Source of the DNA: Misgurnus anguillicaudatus
Lineage: Eukaryota > Chordata > Actinopteri > Cypriniformes > Cobitidae
Direction: 5' to 3'
Length of the DNA stretch: 64,000 nucleotides
Assembly: GCF_027580225.2 (NCBI RefSeq)
Contig: NW_027395284.1
Span: forward strand, 949,478-1,013,477
In this document: in pieces, positions 36,052 through 48,148 of the stretch
Layout: every line of letters begins with the position of its first letter
How positions within the stretch are numbered: position 1 is the first letter of the stretch
Translations under genes and position numbers: made by a program
The notes under the pieces: generated by a model
What the model saw: only the letters and a program-made list of their open reading frames with translations
Database searches by the model: none
Told to the model about the DNA's origin: nothing

Positions 36052-36493
36052 TTAAAGGGGTCATATGATGAAAATGTTAGCATTGCCACTTTGTAGGTGT
36101 GAGCAAAAACAGGTCATTGAAATTTGGCTTTCATTATGATGTCATAAGGATATCTTATTAGAATAATACCGCCTCCTTAATCTGAACTCTGAAAGAGAGA
36201 GAAAAGAAGGACTTGACAGCACAATTGAGTTTGAATTACAACAAACCACCATCATTGTGATCAGTGTTTGCACTTTATCCGCTCATTTGCATTTTAAAAA
36301 ACACACCCAAAACGACACATTTTTGGACTTGACAGCACAATAGAGTTTCAATTACAATAAACCACCATCATTGTGATCAGTGTTTGCACTTCATCCGCTC
36401 ATTTGCATTTTAAAAAACACACCCAAAACGACACATTTTTGCTCAAACCTACAAAGTGGCAATGCTAACATTTTCATCATATGACCCCTTTAA
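36052..36493. mobile_element. TTAA MITE, GGGGTCATATGATGA subfamily
   Basis: Nearly identical to 33713-34144, including the internal tandem duplication, so the two copies are recent or share a template. The TTAA flanks are complete. Confidence 0.87.
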
Positions 36494-36742
36494 ATAATGA
36501 CATGATGAATGAACATTAATGATGAAATAGAGAGCAATCAAAACACAAGTACAACTAAACTACAGACAAAATCTTAGATGAACATTAACTGTATAAATAT
36601 AACATATAAACACATTCAATCGCTCAAGATCTCACCAGAGGAGAATTAAACACAAACACCATTAACATCTGTACACTTATTACAAACCAGTTTGACTTTA
36701 TTTGGTTTGTTTGAAGTCACCATTATAGTGATAATTGTTTCC

Positions 36743-37140
36743 TTAAAGGGGACATATTATGAAAATCTGACTTTTTCCATGTTTAAGTGCTAAAATTGTG
36801 TCCCCAGTGCTTCTAACAACCTAGAAAATGTTAAAAAGATCAACCCAATAACTTAGTTTTGGTAAACCATTTTCTGCAAGCATGTGAAAAAATAGGTCAT
36901 TGTAATTTGGCCCTTATTGTGATGTCAGAATAAGATAATACCGCCCCCTTTATCTGCACTATCCAACCACAGCACAACCATTTAGTATGGAGAGAAAGAG
37001 AGAGATAAAATATTTCACAGCACAATTGAGTTTCAATTGCAACAAACCACCATCATTGTGATCAGTGGTTGCACTTCATCCGCTCATTTGCATTTTAAAT
37101 GACACACCCAAAACGGCACACTTTTGCTCAGACCTATTTT
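36743..37140. mobile_element. TTAA MITE truncated by the 2-kb array
   Basis: The left end and interior match the 13169 family member. The sequence stops at CCTATTTT where the GGGGTCAAGCC array begins. The missing ~45-bp right end does not reappear elsewhere in the window. Confidence 0.83.
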
Positions 37141-37141
37141 T

Positions 37142-40100
37142 AGGGGTCAAGCCCCGAAGGGGCGAAGACCCCTATTGTATCCGTTAGTTTTCTTAATTTT
37201 ATTATTATTAGGGGTCAAGCCCCGAAGGGGCGTAGAACCCTATTGTTATTGTTAGTTTTCTTATTATTATTCTTGTTCCTCGTTCTTCCACCCAAAAGTC
37301 AATGGCAGCCCATAGAACCGTACGTAGGAAAGTTATGAAATTTGGCACACATGTAGAGGACAGTCTCAGAAGTTACTATAGCAACATTGGTGTGTCTGAC
37401 TCAAACCCTCTAGCGCCACCAACAGTCCAAAAATCCACTTATATTCATGCTCATAACTGCTGACCCGTGAGTCCTAGAAACTAAATTCTTGTTTCCCCTG
37501 AATCCTTTGCTCATGATGATTCAATTGCACACATTGATGTCATTTGTGTCATGCAAATCTTTCCGCCATTTTGAATTTTCCGTAAAACCTACTTTTTCGA
37601 ACTCCTCCTAGAGCGTTTGTCCGATTTGCATGTCCTTTGGTATGTAGCATCTAGAGACACCCCAGACAAAAAGTTATCAAAAGCTTTTTGATAGACCAAT
37701 GCGTTCTCGTATAAATTGACAACATATATGGCGGCGAGCACGCCAAAACGGACGTGAGGCCGTATCTTCGCAAAACTGTATTGTATCGACACGAAACTTG
37801 GTATATGTCATAACAGTCATGACCTGAGGGTGCCTGCAATGTTTCGTCACAGCGCCACCTAGTGGTCACGAGATTCGAAAAATGCCTATTTTCGCTTATA
37901 ACTACTTCAAACTTGAGTCTAAAATCATGAAGGTGGTCTTGTTAGATTCCTTGAGGTATGCAGAGTCAAACGATATCAAACGGTTTTCGGTCGGCCATTT
38001 TGGGTGTCGGCCATTTTGAATTTTCTCATTAAGTTCAGTATTTCACAAACAGAATGGCGTATTGCTACGAAATTTGGCATGGTTCATCAGTGACATGTTC
38101 TGAGCGCACCTATAAATCTTTAGGACAGCGCCACCTAGTGGTCAGGATATGTAAATAAATTGTTTAAAATCTTTATATCATTTGATTAAATTGCCACTAT
38201 GACATAAGACTTCACTCTTTTGATTCCTTGGCTCATGCTGAGTCAGACTGTACCAAATATGTCTGAGTCAAACCTACTTCCTGTCGGCCATTTTGAATTA
38301 TATTGAACACCTACTTTTTCGAACTCCTCCTAGAGTGCTCGTGTGATTGGCTTGATTTTTGGTATGCATCATCTAGAGACACTCCAGACAAAAAGTTATC
38401 AAAAGCTTTTTGGTAGACCTATCCGTTGTCGTATAACGCATCAAAGAATGCGAGGGCGAGCACGCCAAAATGTGTTTGAGCCTGTATCTTCGCAAAACTT
38501 TTGCGTATTGATTTGAGACTTGGTATATGTCATAACAGTGATGACGTAAGGGTGCATGCACCGTTTCGTCACAGTGCCCCCTAGTGGTCACGAGATATGA
38601 AAATCGTCAATTTTTGCTTATAACTTCTGCAAGCATGTGTGTAAAATTATGAGAGTGCTTTTGTTTGATTTCCTGAAGCATGTCAAGTCAAACGATACAA
38701 AATGGTTTTTGGTCGGCCATTTTGGGTGTCGGCCATTTTGATTTTTTCTCTAAGTTCAAGTATTTCAGAAACGCAATTGCGTATTGTTCATCAGCAACAT
38801 GTTCTGGGAGGACTTGTAAACTTTCCTGTGCCCCCTAGTGGTCAAGGGATTTGAAGCTATATCTCTGCATCTCTTTATCGTATTTACACCAAATTTGGTG
38901 GGTGTCATCACAATCAAGACCTGAGTCACAATTTATTTTTTGGTCAGTGCGCCCTAGTGGTCAAGTCATTTAAGGCTATATCTCTGTATCTCTTTATTGT
39001 ATTTACACCAAATTTGGTGGGTGTCATCACAGTCATGACCTGAGGCACCATCTATTGTTTCGGCACAGCACCACCTAGTGGTCTCAAGATATGAAAAATG
39101 TGCCATTTTTTCATAAAACGAATGCAAACTTAGATCTGAAATCATGACAGTCATCACGTATGAATCATTTTTTGCCATGTTTGGCTTGACCCCGGTATCG
39201 CTGCTTGCAGCTATATTTAGGGGTCAAGCCCCGAAGGGGCGTAGAACCCTATTGTTATTGTTAGTTTTCTTCTTCTTATTATTATTATTATTGTTATTCT
39301 TGTTCCTCGTTCTTCCACCCAAAAGTCAATGGCAGCCCATAGAACCGTACATAGGAAAGTTATGAAATTTGGCACACATGTAGAGGACAGTCTCAGAAGT
39401 TACTATAGCAACATTGGTGTGTCTGACTCAAACCCTCTAGCGCCACCAACAGTCCAAAAATCCACTTATGTTCATGCTCACAACTTGTGACCCGTGAGTC
39501 CTAAAAAATAAATTCTTGTTTCCTCTGAATCCTTGGCTCATGATGATTCAGTTGCACATGTTGATGTCATTTGTGTCATGCACATCTTTCCGCCATTTTG
39601 AATTTTCCGTAAAACCTACTTTTTCGAACTCCTCCTAGACCGTCCGTCCGATTTGCATGTCCTTTGGTATGTAGCATCTAGAGACACCCCAGACAAAAAG
39701 TTATCAAAAGCTTTTTGATAGACCAATGCGTTCTCGTATAAATTCACAACATATATGGCGGCGAGCACGCCAAAACGGACGTGTGGCCGTATCTTCGCAA
39801 AACTTTATTGTATCGACACGAAACTTGGTATATGTCATTACAGTCATGACCTGAGGGTGCCTGCAACGTTTCGTCACAGCGCCACCTAGTGGTCACGAGA
39901 TTCGAAAAATGCTTATTTTCGCTTATAACTACTTCAAACTTGAGTCTAAAATCATGAAGGTGGTCTTGTAAGATTCCTTGAGGCATGCCGAGTCAAACGA
40001 TACCAAACGGTTTTCGGTCGGCCATTTTGGGTGTCGGCCATTTTGAATTTTCTCATTAAGTTCAGTATTTCACAAACAGAATGGCGTATCGCTACGAAAT

Positions 40101-43100
40101 TTGGCATGGTTCATCAGTGACATGTTCTGAGCTCACCTATAAATCTTTAGGACAGCGCCACCTAGTGGTCAGGATATGTAAATAAATTGTTTAAAATCTT
40201 TATATCATTTGATTAAATTGCCACTATGACATAAGACTTCACTCTATTGATTCCTTGGCTCATGCTGAGTCCAACTGTACCAAATATATCTGAGTCAAAC
40301 CTACTTCCTGTCGGCCATTTTGAATTATATTGAACACCTACTTTTTCGAACTCCTCCTGGAGCGCTCGTCTGATTGGCTTGATTTTTGGTATGCATCTTC
40401 TAGAGACACTCTAGACAAAAAGTTATCAAAAGCTTTTCGGTAGACCTATCCGTTGTCGTATAACGCATCAAAGAATGCGAGGGCGAGCACGCCAAAATGT
40501 GTTTGAGCCTGTATCTTCGCAAAACTTTTGCGTATTGATATGAGACTTGGTATATGTCATAACACTGATGAACTGAGGGTGCATGCACCATTTCGTCACA
40601 CTGCCCCCTACTGGTCATGAGATATTAAACATTTCTAATTTTGCTTATAACTACTGCAAACTTGAATGTAAAATTATGAGACCGTCTTGTTAGATTTCGT
40701 GAGGCATGCGAGTCAAACGATACCAAATGGTTTTTGGTCGGCCATTTTGTGTGTCGGCCATTTTGATTTTTTTCTTTAAGTTCAAGTATTTCAGAAACGC
40801 AATTGCGTATTGTTATGAAACTTGGTATGATTCATCAGCAACATGTTCTGGGAGGACTTGTAAACTTTTCGGCGCCCCCTAGTGGTCAAGAGATTTGAAG
40901 CTATATCTCTGCATCTCTTTATCGTATTTACACCAAATTTGGTGGGTGTCATCACAATCAAGACCTGAGTCACAATTTATTGTTTGGTCAGTGCCCCCTA
41001 GTGGTCAAGTCATTTAAGGCTATATATCTCCGTATCGCTTTATTGTATTTACACTAAATTTGGTATGTGTCATCACAGTCATGACCTGAGGCACCATCTA
41101 TTGTTTCGGCAAAGCGCCACCTAGTGGTCTCAAGATACAAGAAAATTACTATTTTTTTATAAAACTAATGCAAACTTAGATCTTAGATCATGACAGTCAT
41201 CACGTATGATTCATTTTTTGCCATGTTTGGCTTGACCCCGGTATCGCTGCTTGCAGCTATATTTAGGGGTCAAGCCCCGAAGGGGCGTAGAACCCTATTG
41301 TTATTGTTAGTTTTCTTATTATTATTATTATTATATATTATTCTTCTTCTTGTTCTTCCGCCATTAAAGTCAATGGCAGCCCATAGAACCGTACATAGGA
41401 AAGTTATGAAATTTGGCACACATGTAGAGGACGGTCTTAGAAGTTACTATAGCAACATTGGTGTGTCTGACTCAAACCCTCTAGCGCCACCAACAGTCCA
41501 AAAATCCACTTATGTTCATGCTCATAACTTCTGACCCGTGAGTCCTAGAAACTAAATTCTTGTTCCTTCTGAATCCTTGGCTCATGATGATTCAATTGCA
41601 TACGTTGATGTCATTTGTGTCATGCAAATCTTTCCGCCATTTTGATTTTTCCGTAAAACCTACTTTTTCGAACTCCTCCTAGACCGTCCGTCCGATTTGC
41701 ATGTCCTTTGGTATATAGCATCTAGAGACACCCCAGACAAAAAGTTATCAAAAGCTTTTTGATAGACCAATGCGTTCTCGTATAAATTGACAACATATAT
41801 GGCGGCGAGCACGCCAAAACGGACGTGAGGCCATATCTTCGCAAAACTTTATTGTATCGACACGAAACTTGGTATATGTCATTACAGTCATGACCTGAGG
41901 GTGCCTGCAACGTTTCGTCACAACGCCACCTAGTGGTCACGAGATTCGAAAAATGCATATTTTCGCTTATAACTACTTCAAACTTGAGTCTAAAATCATG
42001 AAGGTGGTCTTGTTAGATTCCTTGAGGCATGCCGAGTCAAACGATACCAAACGGTTTTCGGTCGGCCATTTTGGGTGTCGGCCATTTTGAATTTTCTCAT
42101 TAAGTTCAGTATTTCACAAACCGAATGGTGTATGGTTACGAAATTTGGCATGGTTCATGGGTGACATGTTCTGAGCGCACCTATAAATCTTTAGGACGGC
42201 GCCACCTAGTGGTCAGGATATGTAAATAAATTGTTTAAAATCTTTATATCATTTGATTAAATTGCCACACTGACATAAGACTTCACTCTATTGATTCCTT
42301 GGCTCATGCCGAGTCCGACTGTACCAAATATGTCTGAGTCAAACGTACTTCCTGTCGGCCATTTTGAATTATATTGAACACCTACTTTTTCGAACTCCTC
42401 CTAGAGCGCTCGTGTGATTGGCTTGATTTTTGGTATGCATCATCTAGAGACACTCTAGACAAAAAGTTATCAAAAGCTTTTCGGTAGACCTATTCGTTGT
42501 CGTATAACGCATCAAAGAATGTGAGGGCGAGCACGCCAAAATGTGTTTGAGCCTGTATCTTCGCAAAACTTTTGCGTATTAATATGAGACTTGGTATATG
42601 TCATAACAGTGATGACCTGAGGGTGCATGCACCATTTCGTCACACTGCCCCCTACTGGTCACGAGATATAAAAAATGTCTATTTTTGCTTATAACTACTG
42701 CAAACTTGAATGTAAAATTATGATAGTGGTCTTGTTAGATTTCGTGAGGCATGCCGAGTCAAACGATACCAAATGGTTTTTGGTCGGCCATTTTGTGTGT
42801 CGGCCATTTTGAATTTTATTTAAGATCAAGTATTTCAGAAACGCAATTACGTATTGTTATGAAACTTGGTATGGTTCATCAGCAACATGTTCTGGGAGGA
42901 CTTGTAAACTTTCCGGTGCCCCCTAGTGGTCAAGAGATTTGAAGCTATATCTCTGCATCTCTTTATCGTATTTACACCAAATTTGGTGGGTGTCATCACA
43001 ATCAAGACCTGAGTCACAATTTATTTTTTGGTCAGTGCCCCCTAGTGGTCAAGTTATTTAAGGCTATATCTCTGCATCTCTTTATTGTATTTACACCAAA

Positions 43101-46100
43101 TTTGGTGGGTGTCATCACAATCAAGACCTGAGTCACAATTAATTTTTTGGTCAGTGCCCCCTAGTGGTCAAGTCATTTAAGGCTATATCTCTGCATCTCT
43201 TTATTGTATTTACACCAAATTTGGTGGGTGTCATCACAATCAAGACCTGAGTCACAATTTATTATTTGGTCAGTGCCCCCAGTGGTCAAGTCATTTAAGG
43301 CTATATCTCCGTATCGCTTTATTGTATTTACACCATATTTGGTGGGTGTCATCACAATCAAGACCCGAGTCACAATTTATTGTTTGGTCAGTGCCCCCTA
43401 GTGGTCAAGTCATTTAAGGCTATATCTCCGTATCGCTTTATTGTATTTACACTAAATTTGGTATGTGTCATCACAGTCATGACCTGAGGCACCATCTATT
43501 GTTTCGGCAAAGCACCACCTAGTGGTCTCAAGATACAAAAAATTGCTATTTTTTCATAAAACTAATGCAAACTTAGATCTTAAATTATGACAGTCATCAC
43601 GTATGAATCGATTTTGGCCATGTTTGGCTTGACCCCGGTATCGCTGCTTGCAGCTATATTTAGGGGTCAAGCCCCGAAGGGGCGTAGAACCCTATTGTTA
43701 TTGTTAGTTTTCTTATTATTATTATTATTCATCTTCTTGTTCTTCCGCCATTGAAGTCAATGGCAGCCCATAGAACCGTACATAGGAAAGTTATGAAATT
43801 TGGCACACATGTAGAGGACAGTCTCAGAAGTTACTATAGCAACATTGGTTTGTCTGACTCAAACCCTCTAGCGCCACCAACAGTCCAAAAATCCACTTAT
43901 GTTCATGCTCATAACTTCTGACCCGTGAGTCCTAGAAACTAAATTCTTGTTTCCTCTGAATCCTTTGCTTATGATGATTCAATTGCACACATTGATGTCA
44001 TTTCTGTCATGCACATCTTTCCGCCATTTTGAATTTTCCTTAAAACCTACTTTTTCGAACTCCTCCTAGAGCGTTCGTCCGATTTGCATGTCCTTTGGTA
44101 TGTAGCATCTAGAGACACCCCAGACAAAAAGTTATCAAAAGCTTTTTGATAGACCAATGCGTTCTCATATAAATTGACAACATATACGGCGGCGAGCACG
44201 CCAAAACGGACGTGAGGCTGTATCTTCGCAAAACATTATTGTATCGACACGAAACTTGGTATATGTCATTACAGTCATGACTTGAGGTTGCCTGCAACGT
44301 TTCGTCACAGCGCCACCTAGTGGTCACGAAATTCGAAAAATGCATATTTTTGCTTATAACTACTTCACACTTGAGTCTAAAATCATGAAGGAGGTCTTGT
44401 TAGATTCCTTGAGGCATGCCGAGTCAAACGATACCAAACCGTTTTTGGTCGGCCATTTTGGTTGTCGGCCATTTTGAATTTTCTCATTAAGTTCAGTATT
44501 TCACAAACCGAATGGCGTATCGCTACGAAATTTGGCATGGTTCATCAGTGACATGTTCTGAGCGCACCTATAAATCTTTAGGACGGCGCCACCTAGTGGT
44601 CAGTATATGTAAATAAATTGTTTAAAATCTTTATATCATTTGATTAAATTGCCACTATGACATAAGACTTCACTCTATTGATTCCTTGGCTCATGCTGAG
44701 TCCGACGGTATCAAATATGTCTGAGTCAAACCTACTTCCTGTCGGCCATTTTGAATTATATTGAACACCTACTTTTTCGAACTCCTCCTAGAGCGCTTGT
44801 TTGATTGGCTTGATTTTTGGTATGCATCATCTAGAGACACTCCAGACAAAAAGTTATCAAAAGCTTTTCGGTAGACCTATCCGTTGTCGTATAACGCATC
44901 AAAGAATGCGAGGGCGAGCACGCCAAAATGTGTTTGAGCCTGTATCTTCGCAAAACTTTTGCGAATTAATATGAGACTTGGTATATGTCATAACAGTGAT
45001 GACCTGAGGGTGCATGCACCGTTTCGTCACACTGCCCCCTACTGGTCACGAGATATAAAATATGTCTGTTTTTGCTTATAACTACTGCAAACTTGAATGT
45101 AAAATAATGATACTGGTCTTTTTAGATTTCGTGAGTCATGCCGAGTCAAACGATACCAAATGGTTTTTGGTCGGCCATTTTGTGTGTCGGCCATTTTGAA
45201 TTTTTTCTTTAAGTTCAAGTATTTCAGAAACGCAATTGCGTATTGTTATGAAACTTGGTATGGTTAATCAGCAACATGTTCTGAGAGGGCTTGTAAACTT
45301 TTCGGCGCCCCCTAGTGGTCAAGAGATTTGAAGCTATATCTCTGCATCTCTTTATTGCATTTACACCAAATTTGGTGGGTGTCATCACAATCATGACCTG
45401 AGTCACCATCTATTGTTTTGGTCAGTGCCCCCTAGTGGTCAACTCATTTAAGGCTATATCTCTGTATCGCTTTATCGTATTTACACTAAATTTGGTATGT
45501 GTCATCACAGTCATGGCCTGAGGCACCATCTCTTGTTTCGGCACAGTGCCTCCTAGTGGTCAAAAGATACAAGAAAATTACTATTTTTTTCATAAAACAA
45601 ATGCAAACTTAGATCTTAAATCATGACAGTCATCACGTATGAATTATTTTTGCCATGTTTGGCTTGACCCCGGTATCGCTGCTTGCAGCTATATTTAGGG
45701 GTCAAGCCCCGAAGGGGCGTAGAACCCTATTGTATTTGTTAGTTTTCTTATAACAATTATTATTATTATTAGTTATTCTTCTTCTTCCGCCATTGCGGTC
45801 TATGGCAGCCCATAGAACCGTACGTAGGAAAGTTATGAAATTTGGCACACTGATAGAGGACAGTCCAATGTGTCCCCACAGCAAATTTGGAGTCTCTATG
45901 TCTAACCCGCTAGCGCCACCAACAGTCCAAAATTGCACTTATGTTTTTGCTTATAACTTCTGATCCCTAAGCCCTAGAAACAAAATTCTTGCTTCTTCTG
46001 ATTCCTTGGCTCAAGGCGATTCGATTGGACCCTATGTCGTCATTTTCCGTCATGAAAATTTTTCCGCCATTTTAAATTATTCGTAAAACCTACTTTTTCG

Positions 46101-47648
46101 AACTCGTCCTAGAGCTTTTGTCCGATTGCCACGAAAATTGGTATGTATCATCTTGAGACACTCATGGCAAAAAGTTATCAAAAGAATTTTGATACAGCAA
46201 TCCGTTGTCGTATACCGCCTTAACGAATTTAACGTAGAGCACAAAAAAACAGATTTTAGGCTGTATCTTCGTGAAACTTAGCCCTATTGACACGACACTT
46301 GATACTTGTGATGTCAGTCAGGAGCTGAGGGTGCATGCACAGTTTCGTCGCAGCGCCACCTAGTGGCCAGACCAATGCTTTACATGCCTATAACTTTGGC
46401 CCCGATTGACATATTTTCACGGGACTTGTTTCTTTGGAGTTCTGGGTAGTTGCCGAGTCCAACGATACCAAACATGCAAGAATCCGCCTTACGGTTAACC
46501 CTGCGCAGCAAAATAGCGCTTAAAAAACATGCGTGAATATCTCCGCAAACGTTTTTCCGATCGACTCGAAAACACCATAGGAAGAAACTAACCTTACCTT
46601 CTGAACAAAAAGTTCTATTGGCGTTATATTAAAATTTTCATTAGAAATTGCCGAAAATTGCAAAAAACGAAAAAGTAACTTCAAATTTTGTGTTTTTTAC
46701 ACATAAATGGTTGTAACTTCGTAACGAAAAGAGATTTTTTCACCAGATTTGATACGCTGATGTATGAGCACATTCTGAGGCCACAAAAAAATTGTATGCT
46801 TTCACCACTATATGGCCTTATAATTGAACAAAACCTTTGATAACAAGCCAGCCCTATGGTCATACAACTGTTTCTTAACTAAACTAAAGTGTATAGACAT
46901 AATAGTAGCTAGATGTAACACAATCATGACCTGATTTTGCATGCGCAATTTTGTCATTTTGCCACCTACTGGTTTTGAGATAGAATATGGTATTTTTGCC
47001 TAAAACTACTGCAACAACACATCTAAAACCAGGAGTCATCATGGATTATTCCTTTCATGGCTTTGACTATAATCACTGGTGATTGCCAATTGACCCCCTA
47101 GCAACCATTGAGAACACCTTATCAACCGTTTTTGCAAAAGCTATATCTCTGCATCAGAACATCATAGAGACATGGGGGTGGTTTCTTTTGACTCAATAAA
47201 CTTGCTGTAACATGATGTGACCTACGTTTTACCACTGCAAACACCACTCACATGTCCTTCAGTGCTCTAATGTTCCATGATTGTCAATAACAGAAGGACG
47301 ATTGCAGTAGACAAGAACTTAGATTATTGTTGTTGATAACTTTTTTGTTTTTTCATCTAAAATTATTAGGTTTACCTAGGTTCTTCAATCTGCTTATCCG
47401 ATCTCAATTTTACATCCTTTGTGCCCTTTTCGGCTTGACCCCGGCATTGCTGCTTGCAGCTATATTTATTAGTTATTCTTCTTCCGCCATTGCGGTCTAT
47501 GGCAGCCCATAGAACCGTACGTAGGAAAGTTATGAAATTTGGCACACTGATAAAGGACACTCCAATGTGTCCCCACAGCAAATTTGGAGTCTCTATGTCT
47601 AACCCGCTAGCGCCACCAACAGTCCAAAGTTGCACTTATGTTTTTGCT
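37142..47648 (+). repeat. Tandem array of ~2-kb GGGGTCAAGCC units
   Basis: The units start with AGGGGTCAAGCCCCGAAGGGG and end GGCTTGACCCCGGTATCGCTG...TATATTTA: a 67-bp partial at 37142, then 37210-39218, 39219-41264, 41265-43661, 43662-45696, 45697-47467 and the start of another unit that enters the gap. The first 11 bases are inverted near the 3' end. Each unit begins with a hairpin and a TTATTATT run. Within a unit a ~715-bp block recurs (37570 and 38285) and a ~119-bp block is multiplied (42930-43500). The last full unit is more diverged in its second half. Recurrent minus-strand open frames do not look like real proteins. The family was not recognised. Confidence 0.9.
37852..46366 (-). 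promoter_or_regulatory. 22 CTCF-core-like sites, all minus orientation
   Basis: The published CTCF core consensus CCASYAGRKGGCRS is matched exactly on the minus strand by 14-mers starting (plus coordinates) at 37852, 38128, 38574, 38828, 39879, 40155, 40601, 40872, 40991, 41114, 42199, 42645, 42916, 43035, 43154, 43391, 44310, 44586, 45032, 45305, 45425 and 46353. On the plus strand they read GCGCCACCTAGTGG, GTGCCCCCTAGTGG or close forms. Near-matches lie at about 38948, 39069, 41923, 43272, 43514 and 45546. Binding is not shown by sequence alone. Confidence 0.55.
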
Positions 47649-48148
47649 NNNNNNNNNNNNNNNNNNNNNNNNNNNNNNNNNNNNNNNNNNNNNNNNNNNN
47701 NNNNNNNNNNNNNNNNNNNNNNNNNNNNNNNNNNNNNNNNNNNNNNNNNNNNNNNNNNNNNNNNNNNNNNNNNNNNNNNNNNNNNNNNNNNNNNNNNNNN
47801 NNNNNNNNNNNNNNNNNNNNNNNNNNNNNNNNNNNNNNNNNNNNNNNNNNNNNNNNNNNNNNNNNNNNNNNNNNNNNNNNNNNNNNNNNNNNNNNNNNNN
47901 NNNNNNNNNNNNNNNNNNNNNNNNNNNNNNNNNNNNNNNNNNNNNNNNNNNNNNNNNNNNNNNNNNNNNNNNNNNNNNNNNNNNNNNNNNNNNNNNNNNN
48001 NNNNNNNNNNNNNNNNNNNNNNNNNNNNNNNNNNNNNNNNNNNNNNNNNNNNNNNNNNNNNNNNNNNNNNNNNNNNNNNNNNNNNNNNNNNNNNNNNNNN
48101 NNNNNNNNNNNNNNNNNNNNNNNNNNNNNNNNNNNNNNNNNNNNNNNN
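47649..48148. other. Assembly gap, 500 N
   Basis: Exactly 500 unknown bases inside a unit of the 2-kb array; unrelated sequence follows. The array is probably longer than shown. Long open frames across it are artefacts. Confidence 0.98.

Noticed and set aside
37589..45409. Recurring minus-strand frames in the 2-kb array (for example MTTRWRCDETLQAPSGHDC)
   Set aside because: They reappear with the repeat unit, have different lengths and starts, and show no domain; they overlap the CTCF-like motif, which explains part of the conserved peptide.
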